Source: Bacteroidales bacterium
Lineage (GTDB): Bacteria; Bacteroidota; Bacteroidia; Bacteroidales; UBA932
Length of the DNA: 6,199 nt
Reading direction: 5' to 3'
Assembly (NCBI GenBank): GCA_017429885.1
Contig: JAFROA010000226.1
Location: 1-6,199 of the forward strand
Below, in pieces: positions 1-5,869 of the stretch; position 1 is the stretch's first letter; the number at the start of each line of letters is the position of its first letter. Position numbers and translations under genes: made by a program. A model generated the notes under the pieces. That model was given only the letters and a program-made list of their open reading frames with translations. It had not been told where the DNA came from and made no database searches.

Positions 1-366
1 GCAACCGTCTCCACCTCCGGAGTCGTCACCGCCAAATCCGCCGGCTCCGCCACCATCACTTGCACCACCGAGGATGGCTCAAAGAAAGCCACATGTGCGG
101 TGACGGTCAGTGCGGCAACGGTTTCTGTAACTGGTGTATCGTTGGATAAGACTTCATTGAGTCTTGAGGAAGGCAAGACCTCTACCATTACGGCGACGGT
201 CTCGCCCTCCAACGCCACCAATAAGGCCGTAACCTGGTCTTCCAGCAATACATCCGTCGCAACCGTCTCCACCTCCGGAGTCGTCACCGCCAAATCCGCC
301 GGCTCCGCCACCATCACCTGCACCACAGAGGATGGAGCGAAGAAAGCCACCTGTGCGGTAACTGTA
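1..366 (+). repeat. 258-bp tandem repeat encoding Ig-like (Big_2) modules
   Basis: The segment starting at base 1 recurs at base 259, giving an 86-codon period. The first 59 bases of the two copies are identical. The next 49 bases differ at 9 positions, mostly third codon positions. Further copies probably lie upstream of the window. The pattern suggests recent duplication or gene conversion of Ig modules. Confidence 0.85.
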
Positions 367-963
367 ACAGGTGCAACAACAGGAACCGAGAACGGACATG
401 CATGGGTTGATCTTGGTTTACCCTCCGGAACAAAGTGGGCTACATGCAATATTGGTGCTTCAAAACCAGAAGAAAGTGGGAGTTTCTTTGCTTGGGGCGA
501 AACTTCAACGAAAAATGATTATAGTTGGAGCAGATACAAGTGGTGTAAAGGTTCCTATTTCCAGCTTACGAAATATTGTAAGAGTTCAGGATATGGAACT
601 CCTGATGGCAAAACTACGTTAGATTCAAGCGATGATGCTGCTATTGTTAATTGGGGTGGATCATGGCGCACACCATCAAATACTCAAATGAACGAACTTA
701 TTAATTATTGTAATTGGAAGCAGGATTCTGAAAATGGTATAGATGGTTATTTGGTTACCAGCAAAGTCAATGGGAATAGTATATTCTTGCCTTCAGTAGG
801 GTATTATATGGGAAAGACTTTTTCAAGTGGCTATAGAAGTTATTGGACTTCATATACTGAAGGTATGGGTGGTGCGAATTGCCTTTATTATTCTGGAACA
901 ACTATTAAGATCGGCTCTCAAGATAGAGCCTATGGGTTACCTGTTCGTGCTGTTATTAAATGA
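1..963 (+). CDS. Big_2-like Ig repeat protein with C-terminal FISUMP-type domain (5' end outside window)
   Basis: The frame is open from base 1, so the true start lies upstream and the ATG at base 100 is internal. The 320 visible residues begin inside one Ig-like repeat (ATVSTSGVVTAKSAGSATIT). A complete Big_2-like repeat follows at about residues 42-123, with the typical 'SLDKTSLSLEEGKTSTI' opening and 'AVTWSSSNTSVATV' core. From about residue 132 to the end there is a domain of the Fibrobacter succinogenes major paralogue type: GHAWVDLGLPSGTKWATCNIGA, GSFFAWGET, WGGSWRTPS, YWTSYTE and a closing GLPVRAVIK. Such proteins are normally exported or surface-exposed in Bacteroidetes, and the domain is thought to bind a ligand, but its function is unknown. 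In this phylum the combination often sits on larger receptors, so a missing kinase or lipoprotein N-terminus is possible. The Ig part is GC-rich and the FISUMP part clearly AT-richer, which suggests domain shuffling. Confidence 0.85.
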   Translation, partial: ATVSTSGVVTAKSAGSATITCTTEDGSKKATCAVTVSAATVSVTGVSLDKTSLSLEEGKTSTITATVSPSNATNKAVTWSSSNTSVATVSTSGVVTAKSAGSATITCTTEDGAKKATCAVTVTGATTGTENGHAWVDLGLPSGTKWATCNIGASKPEESGSFFAWGETSTKNDYSWSRYKWCKGSYFQLTKYCKSSGYGTPDGKTTLDSSDDAAIVNWGGSWRTPSNTQMNELINYCNWKQDSENGIDGYLVTSKVNGNSIFLPSVGYYMGKTFSSGYRSYWTSYTEGMGGANCLYYSGTTIKIGSQDRAYGLPVRAVIK

Positions 964-978
964 CAAACATATTATCAC

Positions 979-1521
979 ATGGAACAATTAGAATCAACGC
1001 AATGGCTTGAAATGTATTTAGAAAGAAAACTCTCACAAAATGTCTCACTCGATAATTCTAGATACAAAGAGGTGAGAAACTTTATGCTTCTTTGGAATAT
1101 CTTTGAACGAGTATTTCTTAATAATAATGCTAATGCCGGGAGGGTATGGAATATTCAGAACGAAATTGTACCATGCCGAAAAGATCTTGATCATTATTAT
1201 TCTTTTCTTATAAAAGAGTATGTAGAAGAAGTAAGTTTTAAGAAACTGAATTTTGATTATAAGGTAGACGGTAGAATGCCAGAACATCAGTATGGGAAGG
1301 ATGTCTTTGAGAGATTAAGGAAAGAAACCCCGTCAGAGGCAGAAAAGAAACAAGTATGTCTAATGGTATTATGGCGCTACAGAAATAACCTGTTTCATGG
1401 AGGTAAGGAAATCTCAAATATCTGGAAACAGGGAAACATATTCTTAGAGGCTAATAGGTTCTTGGTTAGTCTTCTTTCGCAAAAAACAGGAGTATCATTA
1501 CATTATGAAGTTGATAAATAG
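979..1521 (+). CDS. Putative HEPN-domain ribonuclease-like protein
   Basis: This 180-aa protein appears all-helical, and I do not recognise a named family for it. Residues 131-143 read LWRYRNNLFHGGK, with R135 and H140 forming the R-N-x3-H motif that is the active site of many HEPN RNases. The helix around residues 35-47 (FMLLWNIFERVFL) resembles the first HEPN helix. HEPN proteins are typically RNA-cleaving toxins or effectors of toxin-antitoxin, abortive-infection and CRISPR systems; here that role is inferred from the motif and neighbours. There is no signal peptide or membrane segment, so it should act in the cytoplasm. The start lies 15 bp after the preceding stop with no visible Shine-Dalgarno sequence, as is usual in Bacteroidetes. 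The next internal ATG (1012) would remove 11 residues. The gene is AT-rich compared with the kinase downstream, and the following gene starts 17 bp after its stop, so the cassette is probably one transcript. Confidence 0.7.
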   Translation: MEQLESTQWLEMYLERKLSQNVSLDNSRYKEVRNFMLLWNIFERVFLNNNANAGRVWNIQNEIVPCRKDLDHYYSFLIKEYVEEVSFKKLNFDYKVDGRMPEHQYGKDVFERLRKETPSEAEKKQVCLMVLWRYRNNLFHGGKEISNIWKQGNIFLEANRFLVSLLSQKTGVSLHYEVDK

Positions 1522-1538
1522 ATGATATTGGATTTGAT

Positions 1539-2264
1539 ATGGGCTTAATAGACAGTAAGTTCCGGAGGGCTCGTTTGGATCAGTCGCCTTGGTTGTTCCA
1601 TTTTATTAATGGGAAAGATAGTGATCCTTTTAATACATTGAAAAAGATTCTGGAAGAAAAAAAGTTGATTAGTAGTAAAGGATATATTTGTTTTTCAGCT
1701 TCACCTCTTACTGCGATTACCAAGTTCTTTAAGGTTAAATCTACATCTACAAACAAACCTATGTACTATCCTTATGGGCTAGGCTTTTCTAGGGATCGAA
1801 TGGTGAGTGATTTTGGTACAAGGAATGTCATTTATTATGGTTCTGGCGAGAAAGATAATATCTCAGATTGTTTATTATGGCGTTCTGAACAACTCGTTAT
1901 TGATAATTATGACTTTGAATATCTAAGGGAATGGAGAATTAAAGGTAACGAGTTTGATTTTTCTTCTTTTCCTGTGGAAGATATCGTTATTGTTGCCCCC
2001 AGTCAAGACGAACTGAATGCTTTGTTTGTAGAAGAGAATATAGAATTTACACCTATCATTGACTATATCAATGAAGATATTGAGCCTGATTGGACTGATA
2101 TATACACTCGGAAATGGAAAGGGATTGCGGTGGATAGAATTGGTAACGAATATTTAGATGACTATGCCCTTTCTTCATCTATAATCGGTCAGGTAATAGG
2201 GGAAGACATGGAGGATAAGTTGTTTCAGGTGTCACCATTATATGTTAGCGGTAAAAAGAGATAA
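1539..2264 (+). CDS. DUF2971/AbiGi-like protein of the HEPN cassette
   Basis: This 241-aa, probably cytoplasmic protein has the motif order I associate with DUF2971 and AbiGi-type proteins. The N-terminus reads 'WLFHFI', then 'LKKILEEKKLISSKGYICFSAS' (residues 34-54). It continues with 'YYPYGLGFSRD' (76-86), 'RNVIYYGSG' (95-103), 'LLWRSEQL' (112-119), 'YLREWR' (128-133) and 'EDIVIVAPSQDELN' (147-160). The arrangement (aromatic-H-F/Y-T/I start, C-F-S after a turn, G-x-GFSRD, later REWR) also appears in the following AbiGi-like gene, so the two are probably distant paralogues. The biochemical activity is unknown. The layout vaguely recalls ADP-ribosyltransferase-type folds such as DarT, but that is speculation. 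It lies 17 bp after the HEPN gene and 29 bp before the next gene, consistent with an operon. No signal peptide or membrane segment is seen. The label is from memory of the family, not a search. Confidence 0.6.
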   Translation: MGLIDSKFRRARLDQSPWLFHFINGKDSDPFNTLKKILEEKKLISSKGYICFSASPLTAITKFFKVKSTSTNKPMYYPYGLGFSRDRMVSDFGTRNVIYYGSGEKDNISDCLLWRSEQLVIDNYDFEYLREWRIKGNEFDFSSFPVEDIVIVAPSQDELNALFVEENIEFTPIIDYINEDIEPDWTDIYTRKWKGIAVDRIGNEYLDDYALSSSIIGQVIGEDMEDKLFQVSPLYVSGKKR

Positions 2265-2293
2265 GTTTTATTTATTCTAAGGATGATAGCCAA

Positions 2294-3009
2294 ATGCATA
2301 GAATATATAGTGACTCTATTTTCCATTATACGGATTGTGAGGACGCATTAGTCGGGATATTAGAAAAAGGCTTTCAAGTGAGATGTTGTAAGGAACAGTT
2401 TATTGATCCTGCTGGTCATTATGCTTATATAGATATTCCTCTGGTGAGTTTCTGTGATATCCCTCTCAATTGTATTCAATACATAACATATGGTGGATAC
2501 GCTATTGGGTTGAGTAGGGCATGGGCTAATGAAGCGAAACTGGCTCCTGTTTCTTATTATTTAAATGCAAGAAAACTTTTTCTAATCAATCAATGCGAAA
2601 AGCATATGAAGAGTATATGAACAGCAAGACAAAAGACTCTCGAAGGATTCTAGCTTACATGAAACCAATGCGAAAGTATAAAGATGGTAATTATGGTGTG
2701 AAAACTCTTTCTAATGGGAAACAGATTGTTTTGCGGAGAGATAATTACATAGAGAGAGAATGGCGGAAAGCCTATCTTTCCCGATGGGACCAAGGAGATT
2801 ATTATTTGAACAAGCCAAGCTACGTAACCTTTAAAAGTGAAGATGTGTCATTTATTATAGTCCAGGAAAGCGGGGAGAGGAGTAGCATAATATCAAGAAT
2901 AAAAGAGTTAACAATGGTCGGTGGTAGAAACACTTCACCTTCGGGAAATGATATTGAGAGTTTAATATCTAAGGTTTTAACGATAGGCGAGATAAAGAAG
3001 AACTTTTAG
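2294..3009 (+). pseudogene. AbiGi-type abortive infection gene, split by a frameshift
   Basis: Two overlapping frames together make one AbiGi-type protein of about 238 residues. The first frame (2294-2620, 108 aa) carries the N-terminal hallmarks: SIFHYTDCEDALVGILEKGF, PLVSFCDIPL, YGGYAIGLSRAW and APVSYY. It then runs into an unrelated tail and stops. The second frame, usable from about 2533 and with its first ATG at 2593, carries the rest, including YMKPMRKYK and YIEREWRKAY, matching the late EREWR motif of the family. A one-base loss in the T run at 2577-2581 would explain the split. Adding one T reads continuously as NARKLFSNQSMRKAYEEYMNSK. AbiGi is described as the antitoxin-side partner of a lactococcal abortive-infection pair with the AbiGii nucleotidyltransferase; no AbiGii gene is seen here, and the neighbour is a HEPN-like protein instead. 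AAGGA at 2279-2283, 10 nt before the ATG, could be a ribosome site. No classic slippery heptamer is visible, so mutation or sequencing error is more likely than programmed shifting. Confidence 0.7.
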
Positions 3010-3196
3010 ATGTCCTCCGATTGTTTCTTTGATAGAAGAGAAGGATAAGGTGTTACATCATCCGTGTTTATTGTGCATGAATGGGGTCTGGATAGGTTTC
3101 TGGTGATCAAGGCCTGGGGCGTGTTTTCCTATCTTGTGCGAGAGAAGAGAGTTGCCAGAGATGTTTGGCGGAAATTGTTGAGAATGAAATAAATAT
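3010..3196 (+). other. Intergenic region upstream of the kinase, with a 42-codon open frame
   Basis: This 187-bp gap marks the change from the AT-rich cassette to the GC-richer kinase gene. A short frame from GTG 3064 to TAA 3190-3192 encodes about 42 residues (VFIVHEWGLDRFLV... ending WRKLLRMK) and stops 4 bp before the kinase ATG. It could be a leader peptide, the remnant of a gene cut by insertion of the cassette, or chance. No convincing TAnnTTTG promoter was found; TAGGTTTC around 3094 is only a partial match. Confidence 0.3.
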
Positions 3197-5503
3197 ATGA
3201 AACTGGAAGAAGGTGAGATAATCCAGTCCCGTTACAGGCTGGTGTCGCTGAAGGGCCGTGGATCTTTCGGTGAGGTGTGGCTGGCGAAGGACGAGCAGAC
3301 GGACATGGATGTGGCTGTCAAGGTGTATATTGCCTTGGATGACAAGGGATTGGAGGAGTTCAAGGCGGAGTACAAGAACTCATATTCCCTTAACCATCCG
3401 AACCTTCTGCACGCCTATTACTTCGATGTGGTGGACCGGCAGCCTTTCCTCGTGATGCCGTATTGCCCGGACTCGGCGGAGTCACTGGTCGGGAATACCG
3501 ATGAAAAGACGCTGCTTCGGTTCATCCGGGATGTCGCCTCTGGCCTGGAGTACCTTCATGCCAGGGACATTATTCACCGTGACATCAAACCGGACAACAT
3601 CCTGGTGAACCAGGAGGGAAACTTCGTGGTGACTGACTTCGGGGTGAGTTCGAAGATGAAGAGCACTCTGCGTCGCAACTCTACCCGTGCGATGGCTGGG
3701 GCTGATGTGGCCGGGACGATCGGGTACATGGCTCCGGAACTGTTCTCCCGCAACCCGGACGCTGTCAAGGCCACGGACATCTGGGCGCTCGGCGCGACGG
3801 TATTTGAGATGGCTTCCGGGGAGATGCCGTTTTTCGGCCAGGGTGGTGCTCTGCTCCTGCGGGGGGCGGATATTCCAGAATTGAGAGGGGAGTGGTCGGA
3901 AGGCTTCCGGAATATCGTCGATGCCTGCCTCGCCCGTGACACTTGGGACAGGCCGACGGCGGCGAGACTTGCTGGGTGGGCGAATGATTTGCTGAATGGT
4001 CGGCCGGTATCACTCCAAAAGTCAGTAGCGCCAGTAGTTGATAATTCTTCCACGGTCAGGATCCAGACACCGCCGGAGGAACCGCAGACGTCTCCCGTCG
4101 TGGTATCCGATAAGAAACCTGCTCTTTCTGTCCATACTGTTGTCGGTAATGATGCGTCTGAGAAGCCAAAGAAATCTTCTTTTAGCAAGATACTCCTTGT
4201 TGTTGCTATTATTGCCGGGTTGGGGGGACTGATTAAAGTCGCAATGACGCCTAAGTTGGGAAAGTCCAATGTAATTGAAAAATCCGCAGAAGACTTTAAG
4301 CTTCCGATAGGCAATAACATTTACCACGGCGTAGCTTATCTAAACGGAGGTAAGTCGGTTAAAATAAAGAAGATAGAACTTGATTTCGGGACAAAGGAGG
4401 GCAAGATCTATTATAGTGATAAACCTCTTTTCCTGGACATTGAGGCAAGTTCTGAGACTTCGAAGACTAAATTGATAATTAAGGAGACAAATCCCGATAT
4501 GAAAGCCTTATCCAGTTTAGGCGAGAAGGTGTCAAGTATCTATGAGGGAGTCATCAATGCGGACGAAAGTATTACGGGCAGTGGGAAGAACTGGAAAGGA
4601 GAGGATTTCTCTTTTGTCTTTTTCCCGGGAGAGGCGAAGGAGAAAATCGAAGCTGAACCTGTTACTCAAGTAGGTGAGAAGGCTTCTCCGTCCAAAACTA
4701 AGGAGCAGGCAAAACAAACTCCTGCACCATCACCTAGAGTCAAAGCTGAAAAATCTTCTTCGAGTACAGCATCTCCATATCTGAACAAGACAAGTCTTGA
4801 ACTAGAGGTTGGCGAATCCTTTGACCTTGTGGTGTTCGGCTGGGAAGGTGAGGTTACATGGGAATCTCACTATCCATTAGTCGCATCAGTCAATGGAAGT
4901 GGCCATGTCTTTGGCAGGAATAAAGGGGAGACGAAGATCGTTGTTACGGTTGGAGCGACTAAGTTGTTTTGCGACGTGTCTGTGAAGTCAAGCAGTAAGA
5001 AAGTCTCAGATGCGAATGTTTTTGAGCAGAAGTCTATTAGTATTCCATTGGGAAAGAGTGTGCAACTCACTTTTGATAGTGCCTATGGCACTGTTAAATG
5101 GCGTTCTATATCTCCAGAAGTTGTATCGGTCTCTTCTTCCGGTGTAGCGACGGCCTTGTCTATCGGTGAGGCAAAAGTCTGGGGAGAGGGGTATAATGGG
5201 AAAATCCAGTATACGGTTACAGTTGTTCCGGCCTATCCATCACAGAGTCAATCAAATGGTAAGAGAACTGTTTCAGGTTATGTGCGTGATCCATCCGGGG
5301 CTCCTATCGTAGGGGCAGTGGTCATGGTTAAAGGAACGACTAACGGCTCTATGACTGATGCGAAAGGGGTGTATTCAATCAAGGCTGCATCTGGTGAAAC
5401 CCTTGTGTTCTCATGTATTGGCTATCAGGATATTACCAAGACTGTCGGGAACGAGAGCTGCATGGATGTGATCTTGCCTCAGGGTAAGAGCAAGCGCCGT
5501 TGA
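3197..5503 (+). CDS. Transmembrane Hanks-type Ser/Thr protein kinase with Ig-like and CarboxypepD_reg-like domains
   Basis: This 768-aa protein should phosphorylate Ser/Thr residues on cytoplasmic targets in response to a periplasmic or envelope signal. The kinase domain spans about residues 13-267 with all key motifs: glycine loop GRGSFGEVW (20-28), VAVK with K42, a likely alpha-C glutamate (E54 or E58), HRDIKPDN (127-134), DFG (147-149), GTIGYMAPE (173-181), DIWALG (194-199) and the late Arg (R252). It therefore looks active and is of the RD type, with S/T residues in the activation loop (T157, S162, T163). A Pro/Ser-rich linker leads to one membrane segment at about 332-350, with lysines on its N-terminal side placing the kinase inside. 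Outside follow an unrecognised beta-rich region (about 361-480), a Lys/Pro/Ser linker, two Big_2-like domains (about 528-597 and 605-677) and a CarboxypepD_reg-like domain (about 690-765; VSGYVRDPSGAPIVGAVVMVKGT). The kinase part is GC-rich and the remainder drifts to lower GC, again suggesting a modular gene. No Shine-Dalgarno sequence precedes the ATG. Confidence 0.92.
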   Translation: MKLEEGEIIQSRYRLVSLKGRGSFGEVWLAKDEQTDMDVAVKVYIALDDKGLEEFKAEYKNSYSLNHPNLLHAYYFDVVDRQPFLVMPYCPDSAESLVGNTDEKTLLRFIRDVASGLEYLHARDIIHRDIKPDNILVNQEGNFVVTDFGVSSKMKSTLRRNSTRAMAGADVAGTIGYMAPELFSRNPDAVKATDIWALGATVFEMASGEMPFFGQGGALLLRGADIPELRGEWSEGFRNIVDACLARDTWDRPTAARLAGWANDLLNGRPVSLQKSVAPVVDNSSTVRIQTPPEEPQTSPVVVSDKKPALSVHTVVGNDASEKPKKSSFSKILLVVAIIAGLGGLIKVAMTPKLGKSNVIEKSAEDFKLPIGNNIYHGVAYLNGGKSVKIKKIELDFGTKEGKIYYSDKPLFLDIEASSETSKTKLIIKETNPDMKALSSLGEKVSSIYEGVINADESITGSGKNWKGEDFSFVFFPGEAKEKIEAEPVTQVGEKASPSKTKEQAKQTPAPSPRVKAEKSSSSTASPYLNKTSLELEVGESFDLVVFGWEGEVTWESHYPLVASVNGSGHVFGRNKGETKIVVTVGATKLFCDVSVKSSSKKVSDANVFEQKSISIPLGKSVQLTFDSAYGTVKWRSISPEVVSVSSSGVATALSIGEAKVWGEGYNGKIQYTVTVVPAYPSQSQSNGKRTVSGYVRDPSGAPIVGAVVMVKGTTNGSMTDAKGVYSIKAASGETLVFSCIGYQDITKTVGNESCMDVILPQGKSKRR

Positions 5504-5562
5504 TTGTAATTCACCTTTCTGGTCCGGGAACGTGCTGTGTTTGTGTGGCGATAAAGTTTGAG

Positions 5563-5710
5563 TTTACAAACCAAGGCCTTGCGGACATGCCACCGGGGTG
5601 GCTGGGGCGGTGTTTATGTTGGCGAGTGTGGCCATATATGACTGGGCTCGCCTTGGCAATAGGCCTTGCATGGCCGTAGGTTGCGAGTGAAGCTGGCCTT
5701 GGTTTGTAAA
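5563..5710. repeat. 148-bp structured element bounded by a perfect 16-bp inverted repeat
   Basis: TTTACAAACCAAGGCC at 5563-5578 is the exact reverse complement of GGCCTTGGTTTGTAAA at 5695-5710. Inside lie further complementary pairs: GCCACC/GGTGGC (5589-5594 with 5597-5602), GGCGAG/CTCGCC (5621-5626 with 5647-5652), and GGCC/GGCC around TTGCAT (5662-5675). The last alternatively pairs with GGCCAT at 5630-5635. AGGCCTTGC occurs twice (5574-5582 and 5661-5669). The whole could fold as a long stem closing a multi-branched head. No target-site duplication or transposase is seen. It could be a REP-like or MITE-like repeat, a bidirectional transcription barrier after the kinase gene, or a structured RNA. 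Confidence 0.65.
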
Positions 5711-5722
5711 GTGGGAAAAAGG

Positions 5723-5755
5723 GATCAAGATTCTTCGCTTCGCTCAGAATGACAC
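5723..5755 (-). repeat. Copy of the dispersed 'VILSEAKNL' intergenic repeat
   Basis: The stretch contains ATTCTTCGCTTCGCTCAGAA, whose reverse complement belongs to the familiar TCATTCTGAGCGAAGCGAAG class of repeat found scattered in many bacterial genomes. When translated it yields spurious peptides such as VILSEAKNL, which is what a minus-strand frame through 5511-5765 shows here. The ends ATTCT and AGAAT can pair as a small hairpin. It is not a gene; its role is unknown. Confidence 0.65.
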
Positions 5756-5773
5756 TAAAGCCCATATAAATAA

Positions 5774-5805
5774 TTTGCTAATGTGCTAAATATTAGTTAT
5801 TTTTG
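5774..5805 (+). promoter_or_regulatory. Bacteroides-type promoter of the AbiEi-like gene
   Basis: TTTG at 5774-5777 is followed after 20 bp by TATTTTTG at 5798-5805. This exactly fits the Bacteroides sigma-ABfr consensus TTTG-N19-21-TAnnTTTG. Transcription would start around 5810-5814, giving a leader of roughly 55-60 nt before the ATG at 5870. The surrounding DNA is very AT-rich. Confidence 0.65.
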
Positions 5806-5814
5806 CGTTGTAAT

Positions 5815-5867
5815 GTTCATTTTTATATAGTTGTTCATTATTATTGAACTTTAAGTAATTTTTGAAC
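5815..5867. promoter_or_regulatory. Nested GTTCA/TGAAC operator candidate
   Basis: GTTCA occurs at 5815-5819 and 5833-5837, and its complement TGAAC at 5845-5849 and 5863-5867. Both pairs are centred on base 5841, and like-oriented sites are 18 bp apart. The array lies between the predicted transcription start and the start codon of an AbiEi-like winged-helix regulator. This fits negative autoregulation, which is known for AbiEi antitoxins that bind inverted repeats in their own promoter. Binding here is inferred. Confidence 0.55.
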
Positions 5868-5869
5868 AA

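Noticed and set aside
1..366. CRISPR-like direct repeats
   Set aside because: The 258-bp periodicity is in frame, protein-coding and encodes Ig-like modules; there are no short repeats with unique spacers.
2571..2587. Programmed -1 ribosomal frameshift signal
   Set aside because: No X-XXY-YYZ slippery heptamer is in the right frame (the frame reads AGA AAA CTT TTT CTA), and no strong downstream hairpin was seen.
2593..3009. Separate small gene starting at ATG 2593
   Set aside because: Its content continues the AbiGi-type motif series of the preceding frame, so a frameshifted single gene is more likely than two genes.
3114..3127. Partial match of CTGGGGCGTGTTTT to CTGGGGCGGTGTTT inside the 148-bp element (5602-5615)
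   Set aside because: The match is only about 13 bases with a gap, without the flanking inverted repeats; probably chance.
3574..4320. Long minus-strand open frame (248 codons) opposite the kinase
   Set aside because: It lies entirely antisense to a well-supported kinase gene with intact motifs; GC-rich coding DNA commonly yields such frames.
5511..5765. Minus-strand 84-codon open frame
   Set aside because: It runs through the inverted-repeat element and the dispersed repeat, encodes the known spurious VILSEAKNL peptide, and shows no protein-like conservation.
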